Positions 8,680 to 16,984 of a DNA stretch of 64,000 nucleotides are shown here, piece after piece. The stretch covers positions 124,001 through 188,000 of the forward strand of contig NZ_JALPTH010000003.1 of NCBI RefSeq assembly GCF_023218175.1, in the 5' to 3' direction. The notes beneath the pieces are model-generated. The model ran no database searches. It worked only from the letters and a program-made list of their open reading frames with translations, and had not been told where the DNA came from. Position numbers and translations under genes: made by a program. Source of the stretch: Streptomyces lichenis (GTDB lineage: Bacteria; Actinomycetota; Actinomycetes; Streptomycetales; Streptomycetaceae). Each line of letters opens with the position of its first letter. The stretch's first letter is position 1.

Positions 8680-8718
8680 GGTGCCCCGGGCCGGACGTGC
8701 GTCCGGGCCCGGGGCACC
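8680..8718. terminator. Long GC-rich hairpin between convergent genes
   Basis: The arms at 8680-8696 and 8701-8718 pair over 17 bp with a single bulged base and a four-base GTGC loop. The position between the UPF0303 gene and the converging FAH-family gene makes it a bidirectional terminator. Confidence 0.85.
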
Positions 8719-8745
8719 CGCGCCCCCTCCCCGTATCCCTTGCCC

Positions 8746-9603
8746 CTACGCGTCCTTCAGCTGCTGGCGCTGGCGGCCAAGGCCGTCGATCTCCAGCTCC
8801 ACCACGTCCCCGGCCCGGAGGTACGGCTTGGGTTCGGGCTGGCCCATCGCCACCCCCGCCGGGGTGCCGGTGTTGACGACGTCCCCGGGGTACAGGGTCA
8901 TGAAGTGGCTGAGATAGCGCACCACTTCGCCGACCGGGAAGATCTGGTCGGCGGTGGAGCCGTTCTGCCGCGGCTCGCCGTTGACCCGCAGCCGCAGGCC
9001 GAGCGCCTGCGGGTCGGGCACCTCGTCGGCGGTGACCAGCCAGGGACCCAGCGGGTTGAACGTCTCGCAGTTCTTGCCCTTGTCCCAGGTGCCGCCCCGC
9101 TCGATCTGGAACTCCCGCTCGGAGACATCGTGCGAGACGGCGTACCCGGCGACATGGGCCAACCCCTCCTCGGCCGACTCCAGGTAGCGGGCGGTGCGGC
9201 CGATGACGACCGCGAGCTCCACCTCCCAGTCCGTCTTGACGCTGCCGCGCGGCACCAGGACGGTGTCGTCCGGGCCGACGACGGTGTCCGGCGCCTTCAG
9301 GAAGACCACCGGCTCCGCCGGGGTCGCGGCGCCGGTCTCGGCCGCGTGGTCGTGGTAGTTCAGCCCGATGCAGACCACCTTGCCGATCCGGGCGACCGGG
9401 GGGCCGATCCGCAGCCCGGCGCCGTCCAGCGGGGGCAGCACACCGGCCCCGGCGGCGGCCCTGATCCGGTCGAGCAGGGCGGCATCGGAGAGCAGGGTGC
9501 CGTCGATGTCCGTGGCGATCGCCGACAGGTCCCGCAGAGTGCCGTCCCGGTCCAGCAGCGCCGGCCGCTCGGCGCCGGCCGTCCCGACGCGCAGCAGCTT
9601 CAT
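8746..9603 (-). CDS. Fumarylacetoacetate hydrolase family protein
   Basis: A 285-residue FAH-superfamily enzyme. The metal-binding core is visible: CIGLNYHDHAAETG, the WEVELAVVIG glutamates, AVSHDVSERE with the metal-ligand Asp, and the closing TGTPAGVAMGQ segment. Members hydrolyse acylpyruvates or hydrate/decarboxylate 2-keto-alkenoates from aromatic breakdown; the residues do not settle which. ATG at 9603 is preceded by AGGGAGAA. A near-palindrome lies about 60 bp upstream (see 9662-9677). It is downstream of the YidC paralogue on the same strand, but a 129-bp gap suggests its own promoter. Confidence 0.92.
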   Translation of the reverse strand: MKLLRVGTAGAERPALLDRDGTLRDLSAIATDIDGTLLSDAALLDRIRAAAGAGVLPPLDGAGLRIGPPVARIGKVVCIGLNYHDHAAETGAATPAEPVVFLKAPDTVVGPDDTVLVPRGSVKTDWEVELAVVIGRTARYLESAEEGLAHVAGYAVSHDVSEREFQIERGGTWDKGKNCETFNPLGPWLVTADEVPDPQALGLRLRVNGEPRQNGSTADQIFPVGEVVRYLSHFMTLYPGDVVNTGTPAGVAMGQPEPKPYLRAGDVVELEIDGLGRQRQQLKDA

Positions 9604-9661
9604 GGTCTTCTCCCTGTGGTCGAGGTGAGCCCCGGCCGATGGGGTGCGGCCATCGTCAGGA

Positions 9662-9677
9662 TTGGTCGATCGTCCAA
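9662..9677. promoter_or_regulatory. Near-palindromic operator candidate upstream of FAH gene
   Basis: TTGGTCGATCGTCCAA is a 16-bp palindrome apart from one symmetric mismatch. It lies 59 bp upstream of the FAH-family start and resembles operators of GntR-type repressors. No GntR gene is adjacent. Confidence 0.35.
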
Positions 9678-9732
9678 GAGTCCGATCCGTCCCGCAAGAC
9701 CCTGTTCACCCCCTGGACCGGGGCCCGCCCCG

Positions 9733-10491
9733 TCAGGCCGTGACGGGTGCGGCGGCCCCGCCCCGGTACAGACAGGCGCGCTCGGCGGCGGTCCAGGCGG
9801 TGGAGGTGACCACGTACAGCGCGGCGGCGAGCGGCACCACGGCGACGGTGATCAGGGTGGCGTACCCCAGCAGCGGCATCACCTTGGTCAGCCCGCCGAC
9901 CGCGGCACCGCCGGGCCCCTCCACCGCCGCCGCCGGCATCGCGGCCAGGTCCCGACGGCCGCGCCGGTAGGTGTACGTGCCGACGGCGGCGACGATCGCG
10001 AACAGCGCCAGGTACACCAACCCGGCCGGGCCGAAGAGCCCGCCGTGGGCCAGGGCGTCGGTCCACCGGCCGCCCAGCGGGGCGGCGAGCAGGGTGTGGT
10101 CGCCGAGGCGCCCGCCGGAGAACAGGTGGAACATCAGCAGGAAGGCCGGTGCCTGGGCCAGGCTCGGCAGGCAGCCGGCCAGCGGCGACACCTTCTCCTC
10201 GGTGTGCAGCTCCAGCACGGCGCGCCGCAGCCGCTCGGGGTCCCTGGCGTGCCGCTTGCGCAGCTCGGCGATGCGCGGGGCGAGCCGCACCCGGGCCTGC
10301 TGCCCCCGGGCCGCCGCCCGGGACAGCGGATGGACGGCGAGCCGCACCAGCACGGTGAGCAGCACGATCGCGGCGGCGGTGGCCGAACCGTGGAAGACGG
10401 GCTGGAGCAGGCCGGCCAGCTCCTCGACGAGCGAGGCGGCGGCGGACATGGGGGAGGCGAGGACGGACAGGGGTGAGGCAAGGGCGGACAT
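9733..10491 (-). CDS. YidC/Oxa1-family membrane insertase paralogue
   Basis: A 252-residue integral membrane protein with the YidC/Oxa1 core: a hydrophobic N-terminal helix, a conserved basic residue in the first core helix (VLLTVLVRLAVHPLS), a charged cytoplasmic hairpin (RIAELRKRHARDPERLRRAVLELH), then PLAGCLPSLAQAPAFLLMFHLF and two further hydrophobic segments. It lacks the long C-terminal basic tail of housekeeping YidC and is not beside rpmH/rnpA, so it is an accessory paralogue. Start 10491 has GGAGGG upstream, though spacing is long; Met codons upstream (10521) lie in low-complexity DNA. A two-TM membrane protein is encoded upstream on the same strand. Confidence 0.88.
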   Translation of the reverse strand: MSALASPLSVLASPMSAAASLVEELAGLLQPVFHGSATAAAIVLLTVLVRLAVHPLSRAAARGQQARVRLAPRIAELRKRHARDPERLRRAVLELHTEEKVSPLAGCLPSLAQAPAFLLMFHLFSGGRLGDHTLLAAPLGGRWTDALAHGGLFGPAGLVYLALFAIVAAVGTYTYRRGRRDLAAMPAAAVEGPGGAAVGGLTKVMPLLGYATLITVAVVPLAAALYVVTSTAWTAAERACLYRGGAAAPVTA

Positions 10492-10619
10492 GGGAAGCGA
10501 ACCCTCCGGGGGTCTCGTCATACCGAGGAAAGGGCACAACAGCGCGGGCCGCGAGACCAGCGGTGTCGGGATGCTCGGAAGGACGGACCACGGGGACGCC
10601 TGACCCGGCAGCGGTGCAC

Positions 10620-10760
10620 CCGGGGTGCGGGCACCCTGGTGTGCGTGGGCCCGGGGTGCGGGCGCACGGGGGTGCGGAGGTCCCGGATCCGGGGGCACCG
10701 GGGTACGGACGCACCGAAGGTGCCGGTGCACCGGGGTGCGGAGGGTCCCGGATACGGGAG
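10620..10760. repeat. Degenerate GGGGTGCGG repeat tract
   Basis: Part of the 315-bp gap 10492-10806. The 9-mer GGGGTGCGG or close variants recur at least four times, and a longer unit (GGGGTGCGGAGG...CCCGGAT..GGG) is repeated at 10669-10692 and 10733-10758. No open frame here looks coding. Confidence 0.6.
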
Positions 10761-10806
10761 TGTGCTGCCGTGGCGATGGTGTCCGGTCGCTCGCGCGCCG
10801 GGCGCC

Positions 10807-11172
10807 CTACGCGGCCGTCGCCACCGGACGACCGGGCGCCCTCGGGCGTATTCGCCCCGAGGCGTCGGGATCGCGCTGCGGCAGGAAGGAGGTGCGCCGC
10901 TCACGGTCGCGCAGAGCAGTGCGCACCCTGCCCGGCGGCACCACGGGGACCAGGCGGGGAGCGAGGGCGGCGCAGGCCGAGAAGGCGGCGCCGACGGCGG
11001 TCAGGGCCACGGCGGCGGTGAACGCCCCGCCGTCCGCGTAGAGCACGGACAGCAGCCCGAGGGAGACCAGGAGGACGAACAACGGGCCGCTACGCCAGGG
11101 CAGCGGCCGAGCGCCCACGCGCCCGCCGGTCCCGGCCGTCGCGCGGGTCGTCCCCCTCGCGATGCGGTCCAT
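10807..11172 (-). CDS. Small two-TM membrane protein (possibly DUF6412)
   Basis: A 121-residue protein. ATG at 11172 is preceded by GGGAGGGGG. After a basic N-terminus come two hydrophobic helices (PLFVLLVSLGLLSVLYA and AAVALTAVGAAFSACAALAP), then a basic, proline-rich cytoplasmic tail (RVRTALRDRERRTSFLPQRDP). I recall DUF6412 proteins next to YidC-like genes in Streptomyces, and this fits, but the domain name is from memory. Its position upstream of the YidC paralogue suggests the two act together in membrane biogenesis. Confidence 0.75.
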   Translation of the reverse strand: MDRIARGTTRATAGTGGRVGARPLPWRSGPLFVLLVSLGLLSVLYADGGAFTAAVALTAVGAAFSACAALAPRLVPVVPPGRVRTALRDRERRTSFLPQRDPDASGRIRPRAPGRPVATAA

Positions 11173-11347
11173 GTCCGCCACCCCCTCCCGCGACACTGTA
11201 ACGCCCCGCCCCGAACGGGAGTTCCCGGATCCGGCCATCGATCGCGCCACCTCTCCCCCGGCCTCCGCGGGACGTCCTCCGGCGCCCTTCGGCCCCTCTT
11301 CCCGGCCTCCCCGCTGCTCCCCGGCGCACAGCAGTACGGTGTCACCC

Positions 11348-12358
11348 ATGCGCCCCGACACGCCTGCCGACCACATCACCGAAGCCGAGCGCCTGCTCCG
11401 CACCGCGGCGCAGTACCCCGAGGACCGCGAGCCGCTGCTGCTGCGCGCCGCCGCCCATCTGGAGGTGGCCGGCGACCCGGCCAGGGCCACCCCGCTCTAC
11501 GACGAGCTGCTGGCCGCCGACGCCCCGGAGAACCCCCAGCTCATCAGGGCCCTGAAGGCGGCGAACCTGTGGGAGTACGGCCATGAGGCCGAGGCCCGCG
11601 CCATCATCGCCGGGGTCCGGGCGACGCCCCCGGCCGACGCCGCCGCCTGGGAGGTGCTGGCGGAGACGCTGGAGGCCCACGACGAACTGGAGGAGTCGGA
11701 GGCGACGTTCACCACCGCGGCCGAGGCACTGGTGGCCGCCGGGGACGAGGAGGTGCCGTATCCGGCGCAGTCCCTGCTGGCCGGGCGGCACCGGGTGCGC
11801 CGGCTGCTGGCGCTGGAGCACGACGGCTGGGACCGGCTCGCCGACCGGCTGCACACCGCCCCCGTGTCCCTGGACGAGCTCCACGACCCCAAGCGGCTGT
11901 GGGCGCTCGGCTCCTCCGACCCGGCCGAGCTCCAGGCGGAGATCGAGCGGCTCCGCTCCGAGCTGGGCTCCTTCCGCGTGGCGCTCTCCCGCCCGTTCCC
12001 GGTGGCGGTGCTGCTGTGGTCCGAGGCCGAGCTGGACGAACTCCTCGCCGCCTACCCGGAGCTGGAGTCCGAGTACCCGACGCACCGGGCGCACCTCACC
12101 GACCTGGAGGCCTCGCTGCGCGAACTGGCCGCCGCGGGCACCCCGAACCTGGGTGTCGTCCGCGGCACGGTCCCCTCCTACGAGGCGTTCGCCGCCTCCG
12201 AGGCGACCGCGCCGTCCAACGCCGCGCTGCTCCCCCAGTACGCCACCACCCTGGCCGCCCGCGGCCACGCCACCCCCTGGCCGCCGCTGCGCACGGCCCC
12301 CTGCTGGTGCGGCTCGCAGCGCCCGTACGCGGACTGCCACGGCACCCAGCGCTTCTGA
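11348..12358 (+). CDS. TPR-like protein with C-terminal SEC-C zinc motif
   Basis: A 336-residue soluble protein. The first two thirds are helical, with tetratricopeptide-like repeats (EAERLLRTAAQYPEDREPLLLRA; ATPLYDELLAADAP). The C-terminus carries a clear SEC-C metal-binding motif (CWCGSQRPYADCHG), the type found at the SecA tail and in many proteins of unknown role. The ATG at 11348 lacks a Shine-Dalgarno sequence; TACGGT lies seven bases upstream as a candidate -10 box, so the mRNA may be leaderless. Function is unknown; binding to a protein partner through the repeats is the likely mode. Confidence 0.88.
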   Translation: MRPDTPADHITEAERLLRTAAQYPEDREPLLLRAAAHLEVAGDPARATPLYDELLAADAPENPQLIRALKAANLWEYGHEAEARAIIAGVRATPPADAAAWEVLAETLEAHDELEESEATFTTAAEALVAAGDEEVPYPAQSLLAGRHRVRRLLALEHDGWDRLADRLHTAPVSLDELHDPKRLWALGSSDPAELQAEIERLRSELGSFRVALSRPFPVAVLLWSEAELDELLAAYPELESEYPTHRAHLTDLEASLRELAAAGTPNLGVVRGTVPSYEAFAASEATAPSNAALLPQYATTLAARGHATPWPPLRTAPCWCGSQRPYADCHGTQRF

Positions 12359-12516
12359 CCGCCCCTCCGGCACGGACGGCCGCCCGGCACCGACATACAT
12401 TCGGGCGGTCGTCCGTCTTTCCTTCACACTTCAACCACTGTACGTTCATCCCTCATCACGGGGAACGACTGGTGCGCCAGGCCCCACGTCAGCCCATGTC
12501 CGAGGGAGACGCCGCC

Positions 12517-13050
12517 ATGACGAACCCGTACCAGCCGCACCCCCAGGGCCCGTTCGTCCCCCCGCCGCCCGCCCCGCTCCCGCCCGCCGCCCGTCCCCTC
12601 CACCGGATGAAGCGGGTCTGGGCCGGCGGTCTGCTCCTCCTGCTGGTCGGCGCCGGCTGCGGTGCCGCGACCTCCTCCTCCGACGGGGCCTCGGGCACCT
12701 CCGCGAAGGCGGCCGCGCCCGCCGCCACCGTCACGGCGACGGCCACCGTCACCGCCACCCCGGCCGCCGCCGAGCCCGCCCCCACGGTCACCGCCACCAG
12801 GACGGTCACCGCCACCGCGACCACCGAGGTCACCGTCACCGCGACCGCCACGGTGACCCGCGAGGCCCCCGCCCCGGCCGCCGCGGACGACGGCGGCGGC
12901 CACGAGGACACCTCCGGCACCGAGGACGTCTACTACGCCAACTGCGCCGCCGCCCGGGCCGCGGGCGCCGCCCCGGTCCACCGAGGCGAACCCGGCTACG
13001 CCTCCCATCTGGACCGCGACAACGACGGCGTCGGCTGCGACAACGGCTGA
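12517..13050 (+). CDS. Excalibur calcium-binding domain protein
   Basis: A 177-residue exported protein. ATG at 12517 follows GAGGGAGA at good spacing. There is a proline-rich N-terminus, one hydrophobic segment ending VGAGC (lipobox-like), a Thr/Val/Ala linker built from TVTATATVTA repeats, and a C-terminal Excalibur domain (YYANCAAARAAG...DRDNDGVGCDNG) with the DxDxDG calcium loop and two conserved cysteines. An internal ATG at 12607 would give a textbook lipoprotein signal, so the start is not certain. Excalibur domains are extracellular and associated with cell-wall proteins or nucleases. Confidence 0.85.
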   Translation: MTNPYQPHPQGPFVPPPPAPLPPAARPLHRMKRVWAGGLLLLLVGAGCGAATSSSDGASGTSAKAAAPAATVTATATVTATPAAAEPAPTVTATRTVTATATTEVTVTATATVTREAPAPAAADDGGGHEDTSGTEDVYYANCAAARAAGAAPVHRGEPGYASHLDRDNDGVGCDNG

Positions 13051-13178
13051 GCCGCCCGCCCGGCCGTACCGCCGCACCGGCGCCGTACTAGCCTCGGTCG
13101 CGGAGCGCGGCCCCCGGTCGCGACGGGCGGTGGCAAAGGAGCCGCGCGATGGGCGTGGCGACGGACAGGAGGACGGAC

Positions 13179-13484
13179 ATGGCCAGGATTCCGGCGACGG
13201 TGGTGGCGGCGAGCGGGCTGGTCGGCGGGTACGCCGTGGCGCGGTGGACCAGGAAGCGGCCGCTGGGCGGGGTGGCTCTGGCGGCGGCCGGCACCGTGGC
13301 GGCGCGTGAGTGGACGCGCGACAGCGGCGGCAAGGCCGCGGCCGCGCTGACCGCCGCGTATGTGGCCGCGTTCGCCGGGTCGCACCCGCTGGCCAAGAAG
13401 GTCGGCGCCTGGCCCGCGGTGTTCTCGGTGGCCGGGGCGATGGCCGCCGCCTCCTGGGCGGTCGGCCGCAACGTACGCGCCTGA
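13179..13484 (+). CDS. Small alanine-rich membrane protein
   Basis: A 101-residue hydrophobic protein of unknown function. The start at 13179 is preferred because AGGAGG is six bases upstream; an in-frame ATG at 13149 also has a GGAG and would add ten residues. Hydrophobic stretches (ATVVAASGLVGGYAVA, GGVALAAAGTVAA, ALTAAYVAAFAG, VFSVAGAMAAASWAVG) suggest up to four short membrane segments separated by basic residues. It stands alone between an Excalibur gene and a terminator. Confidence 0.7.
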   Translation: MARIPATVVAASGLVGGYAVARWTRKRPLGGVALAAAGTVAAREWTRDSGGKAAAALTAAYVAAFAGSHPLAKKVGAWPAVFSVAGAMAAASWAVGRNVRA

Positions 13485-13568
13485 GACCGACCGGTACCGG
13501 TACCCGTAGGGGCTGAACGCCGGCGCCTCCCCCTCCGTACTACCGGGTGCCTCCCCAGGGTGGCTGGA

Positions 13569-13601
13569 CGGGTGACCGGTCGGGCAGGGGCCGGTCACCC
13601 G
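13569..13601. terminator. Hairpin between convergent genes
   Basis: CGGGTGACCGG (13569-13579) and its complement CCGGTCACCCG (13591-13601) form an 11-bp perfect stem with an 11-nt loop, between the small membrane gene and the converging DUF445 gene. Confidence 0.75.
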
Positions 13602-13635
13602 CCCGGCACCACCCTCGCGGATGTCCGGGGGCGCC

Positions 13636-14940
13636 TCAGCCGCCGAACGCGTGCGTGAGGGTGTGGATCAGCAGACCGGCCAGCGCGCCGACGACCGTGC
13701 CGTTGATCCGGATGAACTGCAGGTCGCGGCCGATATGGGCCTCGATCTTGCGGGAGGTCTGGTCGGCGTCCCAGCTCGCCACGGTGTCGCTGATCAGCGA
13801 GGTGATCTCGGTGCGGTAGGTGGTCACCACATAGACCGCCGCGTCCTCGATCCAGCCCTCGGCCTTGGCCTGGAGCCGGCTGTCACCGGCCAGCCGGTTG
13901 CCCAGCGAGATCAGCGAGGCCCGGGCCCGCAGCCGCAGCTCGCTGCGCTCGTCCTCGGCCGCCGAGAGGATCATGGCCCGCACCGAGGCCCAGGCGGAGG
14001 CGATGATGTCCTGCACCTCCGGGCGGGCCACCAGCTCGGACTTGAGCCGCTCCACCCGGGCCCGGGTGTCGGTGTCCCCCTGCAGGTCGGCCGCGAAGTC
14101 GGCGAGGAACCGGTCGAGGGCGCCGCGCGCCGGGTGGCCGGGCATGTCCCGCATCTCGGTGACGAACCGCAGCAGCTCCTTGTAGACGCGGTCGCCGACC
14201 TTGCGGTCCACGAACCGGGGCGTCCAGCCCGGGGCGCCGCCCTGCACCGCGTCCATCACCGAGTCGGCGTGCAGCACCAGCCAGTCGTGGGCGCGGGCGC
14301 ACACCAGGTCCACGGCGCGGCGGTGGGCGCCGTCGGCGACGATCTTCTCCAGGGTCTTCCCGGCGCCCGGGGCGATCTCCACCGCCTCCGCCCGCCGGGT
14401 GATGGCCTCGCCCACCACGGCCTGCACATCGGCGTCCCGCAGCACGGTCAGCGCCCCGCGCAGGGCGGTGGCCAGCTCGGCGGTGACCCGGTCGGCGTGC
14501 GCGGGCTCGGCGAGCCAGCCGCCGACCCGGCCCACGATGCCGAGCGCCCGCAGCCGCCCGCGCACCACGTCGCCGGAGAGGAAGTTCTCGCCCACGAAGG
14601 AGCCCAGCGAGGCGCCGAGCTGGTCCTTCTTGGTCGGGATGATCGCGGTGTGCGGGATCGGCAGCCCCAGCGGGCGCTTGAACAGGGCGGTGACCGCGAA
14701 CCAGTCCGCCAGCGCGCCGACCATGCCCGCCTCGGCGGCGGCCGCCACATAGCCGGGCCAGCCGGTGACGCCGGACCGCTCGGCCCAGGTGGCCAGCACG
14801 TACACCACCGCCACGAGCAGCAGCAGCCCGGTGGCGGTGAGCTTCATCCGGCGCACCCCGCGGCGCTTCTCCTCGTCCGCGGCCGTGTACGCGAAGCCCG
14901 CGGCCGAGAAGCCCGGCGCCGGGTCCTTCGTCTGGTTCAT
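13636..14940 (-). CDS. DUF445 domain membrane protein
   Basis: A 434-residue DUF445 (YjiN-type) protein. ATG at 14940 has GTGGAG upstream. One hydrophobic helix near residue 40 (LTATGLLLLVAVVYVLA) is followed by the family signature GWPGYVAAAAEAGMVGALADWFAVTALFKRPLGLPIPHTAIIP, a long helical middle region, and a C-terminal membrane helix (INGTVVGALAGLLIHTL). The family is widespread but uncharacterised. It is monocistronic here, converging on the small membrane gene. Confidence 0.92.
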   Translation of the reverse strand: MNQTKDPAPGFSAAGFAYTAADEEKRRGVRRMKLTATGLLLLVAVVYVLATWAERSGVTGWPGYVAAAAEAGMVGALADWFAVTALFKRPLGLPIPHTAIIPTKKDQLGASLGSFVGENFLSGDVVRGRLRALGIVGRVGGWLAEPAHADRVTAELATALRGALTVLRDADVQAVVGEAITRRAEAVEIAPGAGKTLEKIVADGAHRRAVDLVCARAHDWLVLHADSVMDAVQGGAPGWTPRFVDRKVGDRVYKELLRFVTEMRDMPGHPARGALDRFLADFAADLQGDTDTRARVERLKSELVARPEVQDIIASAWASVRAMILSAAEDERSELRLRARASLISLGNRLAGDSRLQAKAEGWIEDAAVYVVTTYRTEITSLISDTVASWDADQTSRKIEAHIGRDLQFIRINGTVVGALAGLLIHTLTHAFGG

Positions 14941-15090
14941 CCACTCCACCCGTCGTACGCCTGCGTGTCGGGGACCGGCCGACCGGACCGCCCCCGCGCC
15001 CGGCCGTACGTCCCCGTCCCTACCTGACGTACTCCCGAGCCGCACGTCGAGTTCCCGCCCACCGGCCCGGTGATGCCCGGCGCGGGCCGG

Positions 15091-15741
15091 CTACCCCTCC
15101 AGCTCCCCGGCCTGCCGCTCCTTCTCCAGCCGCTTCTTCTCGCCCTTGCGCCGCTTGCGCTCCACGCCGACGCCGCCCATCAGGGCGAAGCCGGTGATCC
15201 GGACGCGGGGCGAGCCGGGGGTGCCCTCGCCGGCGCCCCGGTCGTCGAAGCCGCCCATGAAGCCGAGGCCGGTGACCTCCACATGCAGCTCCGGCGGCAC
15301 GGTCACCACGATGCCGCCCATCAGGGCGAAGCAGCGGATGACGGTCTCGCGGTCCTCGAAGTCCGCCTCCCGCAGATCGACCTCGCCGCCGGCCTGGATG
15401 GCGACGCCGGTGAAGGTCCGGCCGATCGTCCACTTGCCGCGCCGCCCGAAGCCGCCCCAGAACGCGAACCCTCCCCGGGAGGTGGCGGGCTTGCCCACCC
15501 GGCCCACCCAGCTGTGGCCCGGGCCCTCCAGCCCCTCGGGCACGGCCCCGGACCCGGCCACCGGGAGGTCCCGGACCAGCGGAACCAGCTCACCCCGGGT
15601 ACGGGCGGTGTACGCGGCGTCCAGCCGTTCCTGGAACTCCGCCATGTCCAGCCGCCCCTCGGCCATCGCCTCCCGCAGGCGTTCCGCGGTCTGCTCTCGC
15701 TCGGCGTCCGAGGCCCGCATCGCGGGCAGTTCGTCGGTCAT
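15091..15741 (-). CDS. DUF1707 / LiaF-like domain protein
   Basis: A 216-residue protein. The N-terminal DUF1707 (MRASDAEREQTAERLREAMAEGRLDMAEFQERLDAAYTARTRGELVPLVRDLP) is an actinobacterial helical domain. The C-terminal half resembles the LiaF-type cell-wall stress domain (AIQAGGEVDLREADFEDRE, then two copies of FALMGG) and ends in a lysine-rich tail. There is no signal peptide or membrane helix. The ATG at 15741 has no Shine-Dalgarno; TAGGCT lies upstream as a possible -10 element, so the transcript may be leaderless. A role in envelope-stress signalling is inferred only from the LiaF resemblance. Confidence 0.88.
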   Translation of the reverse strand: MTDELPAMRASDAEREQTAERLREAMAEGRLDMAEFQERLDAAYTARTRGELVPLVRDLPVAGSGAVPEGLEGPGHSWVGRVGKPATSRGGFAFWGGFGRRGKWTIGRTFTGVAIQAGGEVDLREADFEDRETVIRCFALMGGIVVTVPPELHVEVTGLGFMGGFDDRGAGEGTPGSPRVRITGFALMGGVGVERKRRKGEKKRLEKERQAGELEG

Positions 15742-15816
15742 ACGATCAGCCTAAGGCGCACCGGGCCCACCCGGCAGGCCTGACCGAGCAAGCGGCCCGT
15801 GCCCGGGTCCGGGCGG

Positions 15817-16887
15817 CTACACGCGCTGCCCGTCCGGCTCCACCCCGGCCCCCTCCCCTTCCTCCTCCGTTGGCCTCCCCGACCGTTCGGCGTACATCTT
15901 GGCGATCACCGCCTCGATGTCCGGCTCCCGCACCGACAGGTCCACCAGCGGGTACCGGTCGGCGATCCGGGCCACCAGCGGCGCGGCCGAGCGGGCGGCG
16001 GGGAACGCCAGCCACTGGCGCGGGCCCTCCACCCGTACCACCCGGGCGCCCTCCTCCTCGATCGGCGGAAGCTCCCGCTCCAGGTCCACCACCAGGGTCC
16101 GCTCGCTCTCCCCCACCTCGTGCAGCCCGGCCAGCGCCCCGTCGTACATGAGCCGGCCGTGGTCGATGACCATCACCCGGGAGCACAGCTGCTCGATGTC
16201 GGTGAGATCGTGCGTGGTCAGCAGCACCGTGGTGCCCCGCTCGGCGTTGAGGTCCCGCAGAAACGCCCGCACCTTCGCCTTGGAGACCACGTCCAGCCCG
16301 ATGGTCGGCTCGTCCAGGTACAGCACGTCCGGGTCGTGCAGCAGCGCCGCCGCGATGTCGCCGCGCATCCGCTGACCCAGCGACAGCTGGCGGACCGGCA
16401 CGTCCATCAGCTCACCCAGGTCCAGCTGCTCCACACACCGCTCCAGATTGGCCCGGTAACGGTCGTCCGGCACCCGGTACATCCGGTGCACCAGACGGTA
16501 CGAGTCCCGCAGCGGCAGGTCCCACCACAAGGTCGTCCGCTGGCCGAACACCACGCCGATCCGCCGCGCCAGCCGGGTCCGCTCCCGGCTCCCCGCCCCC
16601 GCGCCCCACCCGCCCCGCGAGCCCGGCGACGGGTCGATCCCGGCCACCCGCAACCGCCCGCCGCTCGGTGTCAGAATGCCGGTCAGCATCTTGATGGTGG
16701 TCGACTTGCCCGCGCCGTTCGGCCCGATGTACCCGACCATCTCCCCCCGGGCCACCCGGAAGCTGATCCCGTCCACCGCCCGCACCTGCCGCCGCTCCCG
16801 CCGCAGCAGCCCGGTCTTCCGCCGTACGTCGAAGACCTTGCTCACCTCGTCGAGCACGATCACATCGTCACTCGCCACCACCGCCAT
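15817..16887 (-). CDS. ABC transporter ATP-binding protein (ABC-2 exporter)
   Basis: A 356-residue ATPase. The Walker A motif GPNGAGKST is at residues 55-63, the signature region reads RQLSLGQRMRGDIAAALLHDPDVLYLDEPTIGLD (signature LSLGQ, Walker B ending DEPT), and the H-loop is in LLTTHDL. An unusual Gly/Ser/Arg-rich insert (GSRGGWGAGAGSRERTRLARR) interrupts the segment after Walker A. ATG at 16887 follows GGGGAG. The DUF990-type permeases that such ATPases usually serve are on the same strand, but 4.1 kb upstream, beyond an intervening regulatory module. With those permeases it would form an exporter of unknown substrate. Confidence 0.93.
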   Translation of the reverse strand: MAVVASDDVIVLDEVSKVFDVRRKTGLLRRERRQVRAVDGISFRVARGEMVGYIGPNGAGKSTTIKMLTGILTPSGGRLRVAGIDPSPGSRGGWGAGAGSRERTRLARRIGVVFGQRTTLWWDLPLRDSYRLVHRMYRVPDDRYRANLERCVEQLDLGELMDVPVRQLSLGQRMRGDIAAALLHDPDVLYLDEPTIGLDVVSKAKVRAFLRDLNAERGTTVLLTTHDLTDIEQLCSRVMVIDHGRLMYDGALAGLHEVGESERTLVVDLERELPPIEEEGARVVRVEGPRQWLAFPAARSAAPLVARIADRYPLVDLSVREPDIEAVIAKMYAERSGRPTEEEGEGAGVEPDGQRV

Positions 16888-16984
16888 ACACGCTCCCCGG
16901 TCAGCCCCGTTCCCGCCCGAACCGGACAGTCTTCCAGGGCCGACGCCCCCTCGGCACGCCATTTCCCGGCCGGGAGACGGCCCC

